NCBI RefSeq assembly: GCF_000695625.1 | Contig: NZ_JMQI01000013.1 | Coordinates: 1 to 58,852 of the forward strand | DNA: 58,852 nt | From: Amycolatopsis rifamycinica | Lineage (GTDB): Bacteria; Actinomycetota; Actinomycetes; Mycobacteriales; Pseudonocardiaceae | Reading direction: 5' to 3' | Shown here: positions 46,628 to 54,330 of the stretch, one piece after another | Layout of the letters: the number at the start of each line of letters is the position of its first letter | Position numbering within the stretch: the stretch's first letter is position 1 | Program-made: the position numbers and the translations under genes | Notes under the pieces: generated by a model | What the model was told of the DNA's origin: nothing | Databases searched by the model: none | What the model saw: only the letters and a program-made list of their open reading frames with translations

Positions 46628-48142
46628 TCACGAAGACCGGCCGAGCCGCTGCAGGTCGACCACGGCCTTGTCGAACGCGAAGACGTCGGCCGGGATGTGC
46701 TTCGCCGCATCCGCGTCCGTGCCGCCGAGAAGGGTGACGTAGCAGCCGTAGTCGATGGCGTACCCGTCGTACAGGCGCCCCGGCCGGCGCGGGTCGACGA
46801 GGCCGCGCCGGAGGATGTGGAGCAGCCGCGCGTCGCAGAGCGTGTCGATCGCCGCGGTGCGCTCCCGCGTGGGCAGCAGGAACGTCCGGCAGCGGCGCCG
46901 GCCGACCACTTCGTCGACCAGCAGGCCCAGGAGCCGGTCGGCGTCCTCGTCCCGGCGGATGACGGACTGCTTGTCCCGCAGGTACCAGTCCCGGGCCGCC
47001 CGGCGCACGTGCGCGCCCGTGATCCGCCCGCCGTGGGCGTGCTGGGCGGCCAGCGCCGCGATGTTGATCGCGTCGCGCGGGACGCCCTCGGCGGCCCGGA
47101 CGAGCTCAGCGAACGCGCCGCCGTGGAAGGCCGCGTCGACGAACTCGCCGGGCACTTCCGTCCGCAGCATCGAGGTGAGGATCGGCCGGACGTGGCTGGC
47201 GAACAGCTCCCGGAAGAACGCCTGGGCCGCCTCCGGCGACTCGTCGAACACGAGGGCGTCGTCGAGGCTGACGGCGGACGCCGCGTCGGAGCCGACCTCG
47301 ATGCCGAGGTAGTCGTCGTCGAGCGGGACGAAGAAGCGGGCGCGGTGCTCGATCGCGGCGATCTTCACCGTGACCCCCCGTACGGGCAGCACGCTGCGGC
47401 GCAGCAGGTCCGCGAGGAACGGCTGCAGGTCGAGCGGCACGCTGCTCCACTCGTCGAGCAGCAGCCACAGCCGGGCCGGCCGGACGCCGTCGGCGACGGC
47501 CTGGACGGCCCGGCTCAGCGGACCGAACAGCACCCGGTGCTGCTCGACGCCGGTGCGCTTCCGGCGGCTCGACGCCGTGGCCGACGTCTTGTGCCGCACG
47601 CCGGCTTTGGCGCCGCCTTTCGGCGCGAGCGACAATTCCGCCGCGCATTCCCGTTCGACGGCGTCGCCGACGGTCTGTTCCTGTTCGGTTTCGCCGACGA
47701 CTTCCACTTCGGTGGCGGCCGACACCAGTGCGTCGAGACCGCGCAGAAGTGCGTCCTGGTCCGGAGAACGGTCGTCGACGGCGAAGGAGAAAAGCCGGTC
47801 GTGGACGGCTTCGAGGGTGTCGACCAGCAATTGCGTGCCGCGCTGGGCCGGGCTCAGCGCGGTGTTGGCGTACAGGCCGCCCGTGGAGCCGATCGTCCGC
47901 AGGTCCAGGTAGATCGCCAGGTCGCCGGTGCGCTCGAGGAGCTCCTGCAGGTGGAGCAACGCGTGCGTCTTGCCGGTGCCGCGGCGGCCGAACAGGATCT
48001 GGTGGTCGGCCGAATTGATCATCGCGGAAAACGATCCCGCGGCGACGTAGGTCGCGGCGAGGGCCGACCGGTCGGCGCTTTCGGCGCGCCGGGGAATGCG
48101 CATCAGAGCCTGGTTGAGGTGCCGCTGGATGGCCTGCGCCAT
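46628..48142 (-). CDS. Orphan P-loop ATPase, unknown function
   Basis: A 504-residue protein. Walker A is ILFGRRGTGKTHALL near residue 50 and Walker B is LWLLLDEWSS near 230, so it is an ATPase of the AAA/STAND-like class. Between them lies a polar insert (EVEVVGETEQEQTVGDAVER, GVRHKTSATASSRRKR), probably disordered. The C-terminal 150 residues (GRITGAHVRRAARDWYLRDK, DTLCDARLLHILRRGLVDP) look helical, perhaps a winged helix as in Orc1/Cdc6-like ATPases. No nuclease or transmembrane effector is adjacent and it is transcribed alone. I do not recognise a specific family; a DNA- or RNA-associated or defence ATPase is possible. Confidence 0.8.
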   Translation of the reverse strand: MAQAIQRHLNQALMRIPRRAESADRSALAATYVAAGSFSAMINSADHQILFGRRGTGKTHALLHLQELLERTGDLAIYLDLRTIGSTGGLYANTALSPAQRGTQLLVDTLEAVHDRLFSFAVDDRSPDQDALLRGLDALVSAATEVEVVGETEQEQTVGDAVERECAAELSLAPKGGAKAGVRHKTSATASSRRKRTGVEQHRVLFGPLSRAVQAVADGVRPARLWLLLDEWSSVPLDLQPFLADLLRRSVLPVRGVTVKIAAIEHRARFFVPLDDDYLGIEVGSDAASAVSLDDALVFDESPEAAQAFFRELFASHVRPILTSMLRTEVPGEFVDAAFHGGAFAELVRAAEGVPRDAINIAALAAQHAHGGRITGAHVRRAARDWYLRDKQSVIRRDEDADRLLGLLVDEVVGRRRCRTFLLPTRERTAAIDTLCDARLLHILRRGLVDPRRPGRLYDGYAIDYGCYVTLLGGTDADAAKHIPADVFAFDKAVVDLQRLGRSS

Positions 48143-48206
48143 GGGAGCCAGCGTACGGCAGCCGGCGTTCCGCCCGGCACGGCCGAATGTGTTGTGAAAC
48201 GCGGAA

Positions 48207-48232
48207 ACGGCCCGTTCCGGGGAACGGGCCGT
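48207..48232 (-). terminator. Terminator of the acyl-CoA dehydrogenase operon
   Basis: Perfect 12-bp arms (ACGGCCCGTTCC) around GG lie 13 nt past the stop of the last dehydrogenase gene. Confidence 0.75.
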
Positions 48233-48245
48233 CTCCGGGAGGAAC

Positions 48246-49340
48246 CTAAGCGGGCAGGTCGACCAGGTCCGCCAGCCGGGCGCGGTGGCGTCCCGGGGTG
48301 CCGAGGGCGATCTCGTCCGCCTTCGCCCGCTTCAGGTACAGGTGGGCCGGGTGCTCCCACGTCATCCCGATGCCGCCGTGCAGCTGGATCGCCTCTTCGG
48401 TCGCCTTGACCGCGATCGGCCCGTTGCGGGCCTGCGCCACGGCCACCGAGATCGGCACGTCGGTGCCCGTGGCCAGGGCGTCCGCGGCGTTGCGGGCGGC
48501 CGCGCGGGCGAGCACCAGGTCCGTGTACAGGTTCGCCAGGCGGTGCTTCAGCGACTGGAACCCGCCGACCGGGCGGCCGAACTGGTACCGGCCCTTCAGG
48601 TAGGTCACCGTCTCGGTGAGCGCCCACTCGGCCACACCCGTCTGCTCGGACGCGAGGATGCCCGCGCCGAACAGCAGCGCCTGCTCCAGGGCCGCGGCGG
48701 CCTCCGGACCCGAAGCGACCAGCGTGGCGGGGGCGTTGTCCAGCGACACGTCGGCCACGCGCCGCGTCAGGTCGAACGACACCAGCTCCGACACCGTCGC
48801 CGCCGGCGCCTCGACCACGTACAGCGCCGGGCCGTCCGGGCCGGCGGCCGGGACGACGAGCAGGTCGGCCACCGACGCGTCGGCGACCGTGCCCACCCGG
48901 CCGCTCAGCGTGCCGTCCGCGGCCGCCGTCACCGACGACGGGAAGCCCGCACCCGGTGCCGTCGACAGCGGCACGGCCAGCGCGCCGATCGCCTGCCCGG
49001 CGGCGAGCTTGCCGACGAAGCCGCGGTCGGAGGTGTGCAGCAGCGCGGTCGTCGCCAGCACGACGCTGCCCAGGAACGGCACCGGCGCGACGCTGCGGCC
49101 CAGCTCTTCGGCCACGACGGCGACTTCGCGGGCCGAAGCGCCGTGGCCGCCCAGCTCCTCGGGCACGGCCAGCCCGGCCACGCCCACCTCGTCGGCCAGC
49201 GTGCGCCACAGCTTGAGGTCGTACGGCTCGGCCGTCTCCACGCGCGCCAGGAGCGCCTCGGCGCCGGCCTTGGCCTTGAGCAGGTCCCGGACGGAAGCCC
49301 GCAGGTCTTCCTCGACCTCGGAATACAGCAGATCGGTCAT
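48246..49340 (-). CDS. Acyl-CoA dehydrogenase, shorter subunit type
   Basis: A 364-residue FAD-dependent acyl-CoA dehydrogenase. The N-terminal helical domain (VGVAGLAVPEELGGHGAS), a degenerate central beta domain, and the C-terminal FGRPVGGFQSLKHRLANLY and LHGGIGMTWEHPAHLYLKR motifs are visible. The latter is typical of the paired FadE subunits of mycobacterial cholesterol and fatty acid catabolism that form alpha2beta2 enzymes, in which one partner is incomplete. Its ATG overlaps the stop of the larger dehydrogenase (ATGA), which supports a heteromeric pair. It is the last gene of the operon, followed by a strong terminator. Confidence 0.9.
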   Translation of the reverse strand: MTDLLYSEVEEDLRASVRDLLKAKAGAEALLARVETAEPYDLKLWRTLADEVGVAGLAVPEELGGHGASAREVAVVAEELGRSVAPVPFLGSVVLATTALLHTSDRGFVGKLAAGQAIGALAVPLSTAPGAGFPSSVTAAADGTLSGRVGTVADASVADLLVVPAAGPDGPALYVVEAPAATVSELVSFDLTRRVADVSLDNAPATLVASGPEAAAALEQALLFGAGILASEQTGVAEWALTETVTYLKGRYQFGRPVGGFQSLKHRLANLYTDLVLARAAARNAADALATGTDVPISVAVAQARNGPIAVKATEEAIQLHGGIGMTWEHPAHLYLKRAKADEIALGTPGRHRARLADLVDLPA

Positions 49341-50521
49341 CGGGGGAGGTCCTTCCAGGCGACGTCCTTGTCGACGCGCGGCTCCGAGGGCAGCCCCAGC
49401 ACGCGCTCGGCGATGATGTTGCGCAGGATCTCCGAGGTGCCGCCCTCGATGGAGTTGCCCTTCGCGCGCAGGTAGCGGTAGCCGGCTTCGCGGCCGTTGA
49501 AGTCGACGATCGCGGGCCGCCGGAACGTCCAGTCGTCGTAGGCCAGGCCCTCTTCGCCGAGCAGCTCGACTTCCAGGCCGGTGAGCGCCTGGTTGAGCTC
49601 GGAGAAGGCGACCTTCATGGCCGAGCCCTCCGGCCCGGGCGCGCCGACCGCGAGCTGCTGGCGCAGCCGGGTGCCGGCCAGCCGCAGCGTTTCCGCCTCG
49701 ACCCAGCGCTGGACGAGCCGGTCGCGCAGCTCCGGCGTGCGCAGCTCGGGCCGCTCCCGCCAGGTCCTGGCGACGATCCCGATCAGGCCGCCTTCGCGGG
49801 GCTGGACGTGGCCGCCGATCGCGACGCGCTCGTTCATCAGCGTCGTCTGCGCGACCTTCCAGCCCTCGCCGACCGCGCCTAGGCGCTGGGTGTCCGGGAT
49901 CCGGACGTCGGTCAGGAAGACCTCGTTGAACTCGGCCTCACCGGTGATCTGGCGCAGCGGCCGGACCTCGACGCCGGGCGCGGTCATGTCGCACAGGAAG
50001 TACGTCATGCCCTGGTGCTTCGGCACGTCCGGGTCGGTGCGGGTGACCAGGATCGCCCACTGCGACTCGTGCGCGCCCGACGTCCACACCTTCTGGCCGG
50101 TGACGATCCAGTCGTCGCCATCACGGACGGCGCGAGTGCCGAGCGCGGCGAGGTCGGAGCCGGCCCCGGGCTCGGAGAACAGCTGGCACCACACCTCCTC
50201 GCCGGTCCACAGTGGACGCAGGAAGCGCTCGCGCTGCTCCGGCGTGCCGAAGGCGAGGATGGTCGGCGCGGCCATGCCGAGGCCGATGCCGATCCGGCGC
50301 GGGTTGTTGTCGGGGGCGCCCGCGTCCGTGAACACCGCGTCCACAACGGACTGCAGTGCGCGCGGCGCGTTCTGCCCGCCGAGCCCGGCGGGGAAGTGGA
50401 TCCAGGCCAGGCCGGCGTCGAACCGGGCCCGGAGGAACTCCAGCGAGTCGGTCGTCTTGGGATCGTGCGAGGCCAGGAATTCGGTGGCCTGGCGGGTCAG
50501 GTCTTCGGCGGTGACAGTCAC
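49337..50521 (-). CDS. Acyl-CoA dehydrogenase, larger subunit type
   Basis: A 394-residue acyl-CoA dehydrogenase. FAD and substrate motifs include [49 protein letters not shown] and the C-terminal [25 protein letters not shown]. The start is a GTG at 50521 overlapping the stop of the ACAD11-like gene (GTGA); the protein begins with a [16 protein letters not shown] helix. It is coupled at both ends by 4-bp overlaps. It probably forms a complex with the downstream shorter subunit and oxidises the acyl-CoA produced by the kinase/dehydrogenase pair, or a related one. Confidence 0.92.
   Translation of the reverse strand: MTVTAEDLTRQATEFLASHDPKTTDSLEFLRARFDAGLAWIHFPAGLGGQNAPRALQSVVDAVFTDAGAPDNNPRRIGIGLGMAAPTILAFGTPEQRERFLRPLWTGEEVWCQLFSEPGAGSDLAALGTRAVRDGDDWIVTGQKVWTSGAHESQWAILVTRTDPDVPKHQGMTYFLCDMTAPGVEVRPLRQITGEAEFNEVFLTDVRIPDTQRLGAVGEGWKVAQTTLMNERVAIGGHVQPREGGLIGIVARTWRERPELRTPELRDRLVQRWVEAETLRLAGTRLRQQLAVGAPGPEGSAMKVAFSELNQALTGLEVELLGEEGLAYDDWTFRRPAIVDFNGREAGYRYLRAKGNSIEGGTSEILRNIIAERVLGLPSEPRVDKDVAWKDLPR
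50206..50216. repeat. TCCACWGTGGA palindromic word (copy 9)
   Basis: TCCACAGTGGA in the larger acyl-CoA dehydrogenase gene, in a frame reading Pro-Leu-Trp-Thr. Confidence 0.6.
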
Positions 50522-51741
50522 TTCGCGCCCTCCGAGAGGTACTTCTTCAGTTCGCGCCGGGCCAGCGAGCGCTTGTGGACCTCGTCCGGCCCGTCGGCCA
50601 GGCGCAGCGTGCGGTTGCCCGCCCACATCGCGGCCAGCGGGAAGTCCTGGCTGACGCCGCCCGCGCCGTGCACCTGCACGGCCTTGTCGAGGATCCACTC
50701 GACGGTGATCGGGGTGGAGATCTTGATCGCCTGGATCTCGGTGTGCGCGCCCTGGTTGCCGACGGTGTCCATCAGCCAGGCGGTCTTGAGCACGAGCAGC
50801 CGCTGCTGCTCGATCTTGACGCGGGACTCGGCGATCCAGTCCTGCACCACACCCTGCTGGGCGATCGGCTTGCCGAACGCCTCGCGCGAGATCGCGCGGC
50901 GGCACATGAGTTCCAGCGCCCGCTCGGCCATGCCGATGGCCCGCATGCAGTGGTGGATCCGGCCCGGGCCGAGCCGGGCCTGGGCGACCGCGAACCCGTC
51001 GCCCTCGCCGGCGATCAGGTTCTCGACCGGCACGCGGACGTCCTCGAACAGGACTTCGGCGTGACCGCCGTGGTCGCTGTCGTCGTAGCCGAAGACGTGC
51101 ATGCCGCGCTTGACCGTGACCCCCGGCGCGTCGCGGGGGACCAGGATCATGCTCTGCTGCTTGTGCGGCGCGGCTTCGGGATCGGTCTTGCCCATGACGA
51201 TGAAGATCTTGCACGCGGGGTTCATCGCGCCGGAGATGTACCACTTGCGGCCGTTGATCACGTACTCGTCGCCGTCCCGCCGGATCGCGGTCTCGATGTT
51301 GCGGGCGTCGGAGGAGGCGACGTCCGGCTCGGTCATCGCGAACGCGGAGCGGATCTCGCCGTTCAGCAGCGGTTCCAGCCACTGCTTCTGCTGCTGCTCG
51401 GTGCCGAACATGGCCAGCACTTCCATATTCCCGGTGTCGGGCGCGGCGCAGTTGAGCGCGGCCGGCGCGAGCCGGATGCTGCGGCCGGTGATCTCGGCCA
51501 GGGGCGCGTACTGCAGGTTCGTCAGGCCGGCACCGTGCTCGCCGGGGAGAAAGAAGTTCCACAGGTCGCGCCGGCGGGCCTCCGCCTTGAGCTCCTCGAC
51601 GACCGGCGGGATGGCCCACGGGTCGTCGCGTTCGGCGAGCTGCCGCTCGAACACCGGCTCGGCGGGGTAGACGTGCGAGTCCATGAACTCGAGGAGCCGC
51701 CCGCGCAGCTCCTCGGTCTTCTCGTCGAACGCGAAGTCCAT
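50518..51741 (-). CDS. Acyl-CoA dehydrogenase of the ACAD10/11 (LvaC-like) type
   Basis: A 407-residue acyl-CoA dehydrogenase. [34 protein letters not shown] and the C-terminal [20 protein letters not shown], then [20 protein letters not shown], match the dehydrogenase half of eukaryotic ACAD10/ACAD11. There it is fused to an APH-like kinase. Here the kinase is a separate gene immediately upstream (stop TAA directly followed by this ATG). In ACAD10/11 and in Pseudomonas LvaA/LvaC the kinase phosphorylates a 4-hydroxyacyl-CoA and the dehydrogenase-fold partner eliminates phosphate to give an enoyl-CoA. That reaction is inferred here from the pairing. Confidence 0.9.
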   Translation of the reverse strand: MDFAFDEKTEELRGRLLEFMDSHVYPAEPVFERQLAERDDPWAIPPVVEELKAEARRRDLWNFFLPGEHGAGLTNLQYAPLAEITGRSIRLAPAALNCAAPDTGNMEVLAMFGTEQQQKQWLEPLLNGEIRSAFAMTEPDVASSDARNIETAIRRDGDEYVINGRKWYISGAMNPACKIFIVMGKTDPEAAPHKQQSMILVPRDAPGVTVKRGMHVFGYDDSDHGGHAEVLFEDVRVPVENLIAGEGDGFAVAQARLGPGRIHHCMRAIGMAERALELMCRRAISREAFGKPIAQQGVVQDWIAESRVKIEQQRLLVLKTAWLMDTVGNQGAHTEIQAIKISTPITVEWILDKAVQVHGAGGVSQDFPLAAMWAGNRTLRLADGPDEVHKRSLARRELKKYLSEGAK

Positions 51742-52767
51742 TTACTTCTCCTCTTTGAGAATCTCGTTGCCGTGCGCGATGAGCGGCGCGACCCCGGCGC
51801 CGACGCCTTCGAAGCCCGCCCCGACCGTCTGGCCCTTGCTGAAGCGGTAGTAGATGCCTTCCAGGATCACGGCCAGCTTGAAGAAGGCGAAGCTGACGTA
51901 CCAGTTCAGCTGCGAGACGTCCCGGCCGGAGAGCTCGGCGTAGCGGGCGACAACCTCGTCGGTGGCCGGGTAGCCCGGCGCCGAGCTGGCGTTGGAGACG
52001 AACGGCAGCGAGACCTTGTCGCGCTCGGCGTAGGCCACCAGCAGCGCGAGGTCGGTCAGCGGGTCGCCCAGCGTCGACATCTCCCAGTCGAGCACCGCGG
52101 AGATCCGGTCGTCCGCGTCGACCAGGACGTTGTCCAGGCGGTAGTCGCCGTGGACGATCGACGGCGTGCCGGACACCGGCACCGCGGCCGCGAGCCGGTC
52201 GTGCAGTTCGTCGACACCCGGGAGGTCGCGGCTGCGGGAGGCGTCCAGCTGCTTCTTCCACCGCCGCAGCTGCCGCTCCAGGAAGCCCTCCGGACGGCCG
52301 AAATCGGCCAGCCCGACGGCGGCCGGGTCCACCGCGTGCAGGTCCACGAGCGTGCCGACCAGCGCGTCGGCCATCGCCCGGGTGCGCTCGGGTCCGAGCT
52401 CGGCGAGCTCGGCGGCGGTCCGGTAGGGCGTGCCCTCGACGAAGCTCATGAGGTAGAAGGGCGCGCCGACGACGTCGGGGTCCTCGCACAGCAGCAGCGC
52501 TTCGGGCACCGGCACGGCGGTGTCGCGCAGGCCGGAGATCACCCGGAACTCGCGGCTCATGTCGTGCGCGGTGGGCAGCACGTGCCCGAGCGGCGGGCGG
52601 CGGACGACCCAGCGCGACCGGCCGTCACCCACCACGTAGGTGAGGTTCGACCGGCCGCCCTCCACGACGTCCGCGGTCAGCTCCCCGGCGACCAGGCCCG
52701 GCCGTCGCGCGTCCAGGTGGGCGCGCAGGCGGCCCAGGTCGAGACCCGGTGGGTCGGTCCGGCTCAT
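51742..52767 (-). CDS. APH-like small-molecule kinase paired with ACAD (LvaA/ACAD11 kinase-like)
   Basis: A 341-residue kinase of the aminoglycoside phosphotransferase fold. The nucleotide-binding strand region is VVEGGRSNLTYVVGDGRSRW followed by VVRRPPLG. The catalytic loop is VHGDYRLDNVLVD near 205, and the metal-binding motif is VLDWEMSTLGDP near 226. The VVRRPPLGH signature and the ACAD partner place it with the ACAD10/11 N-terminal kinases rather than with drug-resistance enzymes. It is the first gene of a four-gene operon. A perfect 20-bp palindrome ends 26 nt before its ATG. The likely substrate is a hydroxyacyl-CoA, probably 4-hydroxy. Confidence 0.9.
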   Translation of the reverse strand: MSRTDPPGLDLGRLRAHLDARRPGLVAGELTADVVEGGRSNLTYVVGDGRSRWVVRRPPLGHVLPTAHDMSREFRVISGLRDTAVPVPEALLLCEDPDVVGAPFYLMSFVEGTPYRTAAELAELGPERTRAMADALVGTLVDLHAVDPAAVGLADFGRPEGFLERQLRRWKKQLDASRSRDLPGVDELHDRLAAAVPVSGTPSIVHGDYRLDNVLVDADDRISAVLDWEMSTLGDPLTDLALLVAYAERDKVSLPFVSNASSAPGYPATDEVVARYAELSGRDVSQLNWYVSFAFFKLAVILEGIYYRFSKGQTVGAGFEGVGAGVAPLIAHGNEILKEEK

Positions 52768-52793
52768 CCAGCCTCCTCAAGCTCTCCCGTAAG

Positions 52794-52813
52794 CATACCG
52801 ACTAGTCGGTATG
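52794..52813. promoter_or_regulatory. TetR-type operator of the kinase/dehydrogenase operon
   Basis: CATACCGACTAGTCGGTATG is a perfect 20-bp palindrome upstream of the APH-like kinase gene. Its core ACCGAC-NN-GTCGGT is identical to the site at 42315-42328, so one repressor probably controls both operons. Confidence 0.8.
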
Positions 52814-52834
52814 TCGTACAGAGGTCGCCAGGAG

Positions 52835-52893
52835 GCGGCACTTTCACGTGAAAGTGCCGCTTTGTCGAGCAAAGCGCAGCTTTCACGTGAAAG
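52835..52893. repeat. Compound palindromic element (two CTTTCACGTGAAAG units and a hairpin)
   Basis: A perfect 26-bp palindrome (52835-52860) contains GGCACTTTCACGTGAAAG. A GCTTTG/CAAAGC hairpin (52859-52875) follows, then a second CTTTCACGTGAAAG palindrome (52880-52893). It lies 14 nt past the maoC stop, so it can serve as terminator. The repeated unit suggests a dispersed REP-like element. Confidence 0.7.
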
Positions 52894-52907
52894 TGACGCC
52901 TCAGTGG

Positions 52908-53360
52908 TCACGCGAGGAACCGGGTGACCCACTCGGCGACGCAGGCGGGCTTCGCTTCGCCGTCGATCTCGACCGTCCACTTCGACACCGCCTGCTTGCC
53001 GCCCGGGATGTCGGTGATCTCCACCAGCTCCGCCCCGGCGCGCACCTTCGAGCCGACCTTCACCGGCTGCGGGAAGCGGACCTTGTTGAGGCCGTAGTTG
53101 ATGCCCATCCTGATCCCGTTGACCCGGTAGATCTTCGGGCCGAACGCCGACAGCAGCGACAGCGTCAGGAAGCCGTGGGCGATGGTGCCGCCGAACGGGC
53201 CCGCGGCCGCCATCGGCTCGTCGACGTGGATCCACTGGTGGTCATCGGTGGCGTCGGCGAACTGGTTGACGCGCTCCTGGGTGATGGTCAGCCACTCGCT
53301 GTACCCGAGGTGCTCCCCGGCCGCGGCGGCGAACTCGTCGAGGTTCTGGAACTCCCGCAT
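52908..53360 (-). CDS. MaoC-like (R)-enoyl-CoA hydratase
   Basis: A 150-residue hot-dog-fold protein. The hydratase motif is FADATDDHQWIHVDEPMA near residue 34-51, with the catalytic Asp and His, then the central helix GGTIAHGFLTLSLLSAF. The KVRFPQPVKVGSKVRAG strand is typical of MaoC dehydratases. It hydrates trans-2-enoyl-CoA in beta-oxidation or related pathways, in the cytosol. It starts 5 nt after the FabG-like gene, so the two form one unit catalysing successive hydration and oxidation steps. It lies just upstream of the kinase/dehydrogenase operon but is separated from it by palindromes. Confidence 0.93.
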   Translation of the reverse strand: MREFQNLDEFAAAAGEHLGYSEWLTITQERVNQFADATDDHQWIHVDEPMAAAGPFGGTIAHGFLTLSLLSAFGPKIYRVNGIRMGINYGLNKVRFPQPVKVGSKVRAGAELVEITDIPGGKQAVSKWTVEIDGEAKPACVAEWVTRFLA

Positions 53361-53365
53361 CGGCC

Positions 53366-54127
53366 TCAGTCCTTCGGTCCGCCGGCGACGTAGATGACCT
53401 GGCCCGACACGAACCCGGCACCCTCGCTGACCAGGTACGACGCGAGGTGGGCGATGTCGTCGGGCGTGCCGACGCGCTGCACCGGGATCTGCGACGCGGC
53501 CGCCGCCTTGAAGTCCTCGAAGCCCATGCCGAGCCGCTCGGCGGTCGCCGCGGTCATGTCGGTGGCGATGAAGCCCGGCGCGATCGCGTTGGCGGTGATG
53601 TTGAACTTGCCGAGCTCGATGGCGAGGGTCTTGGTGAAGCCCTGCATGCCGGCCTTGGCGGCGGAGTAGTTGACCTGGCCGCGGTTGCCCAGCGCCGAGG
53701 TGCTCGACAGGTTGACGATCCGGCCGTACTTCTGCTCGGTCATGTGCTTCTGCACCGCGCGGGTCATCAGGAAGGACCCTTTGAGGTGCACGTCGAGCAC
53801 GGAGTCCCACTCCTGCTCGGTCATCTTGAAGATCAGGTTGTCGCGGGTGATGCCGGCGTTGTTGACCAGCACGACCGGCGGCCCGAGCTCGGCGGCGACC
53901 TGCGCGACGGCGGCCTCGACCTGCTCGGCGTCGCTGACGTCGAGGGCGACCCCGACGGCCTTGCCACCCTTGGCGACGATGGCCTCGGCGCCCTGCTTGA
54001 CACCGGCCTCGTCCAGGTCGAGCAGCCCGACGGCGAAACCGTCATCGGCCAGCCGCGCCGCGACGGCGGCACCGATGCCGCGGCCGGCACCGGTGACCAC
54101 GGCGACACGGGAAGGGGAATCGGTCAC
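53366..54127 (-). CDS. FabG-like 3-hydroxyacyl-CoA/ACP dehydrogenase
   Basis: A 253-residue classical SDR. TGAGRGIGAAVAARL binds the cofactor, an Asp after strand 2 (LLDLDEAG) favours NAD(H), NNAGITRDNLIFKMTEQEWD is highly FabG-like, and catalytic Ser (NLSSTSALGNRG) and YSAAKAGMQG (YxxxK) are present. The C-terminus is VSGQVIYVAGGPKD. The GTG at 54127 has GAGGAGG upstream. With the MaoC gene 5 nt downstream it supplies the last two steps of a beta-oxidation cycle before thiolysis. A TACTAAGCGGT box lies 46-56 nt upstream, shared with the enoyl-CoA hydratase gene. Confidence 0.93.
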   Translation of the reverse strand: MTDSPSRVAVVTGAGRGIGAAVAARLADDGFAVGLLDLDEAGVKQGAEAIVAKGGKAVGVALDVSDAEQVEAAVAQVAAELGPPVVLVNNAGITRDNLIFKMTEQEWDSVLDVHLKGSFLMTRAVQKHMTEQKYGRIVNLSSTSALGNRGQVNYSAAKAGMQGFTKTLAIELGKFNITANAIAPGFIATDMTAATAERLGMGFEDFKAAAASQIPVQRVGTPDDIAHLASYLVSEGAGFVSGQVIYVAGGPKD

Positions 54128-54172
54128 GGGGGACCTCCTCGTCGTTGAGAAGCGGGCTCGTGCCCGCGAGCC

Positions 54173-54183
54173 TACTAAGCGGT
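54173..54183. promoter_or_regulatory. TACTAAGCGGT box upstream of fabG-maoC
   Basis: Exact second copy of the 11-mer at 37920-37930, in the same orientation relative to its gene. Confidence 0.4.
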
Positions 54184-54330
54184 TGGTCACAGACGATACG
54201 GGTCGCGGCCCGCATTTCGGTGCCAACGTACGCAGATTTCCGCCGCCGCGCCGGGTCCGCCGCGGTTTGCCGAGGAAGCCGCCGCGGCCGCAGGAGGCCG
54301 GTGGCCAACGTCACAACGGCGTCGCTTCCG

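Noticed and set aside
51742..52767. Aminoglycoside phosphotransferase resistance gene
   Set aside because: The VVRRPPLG signature and the abutting ACAD10/11-type dehydrogenase place it with acyl-CoA kinases, not drug resistance.
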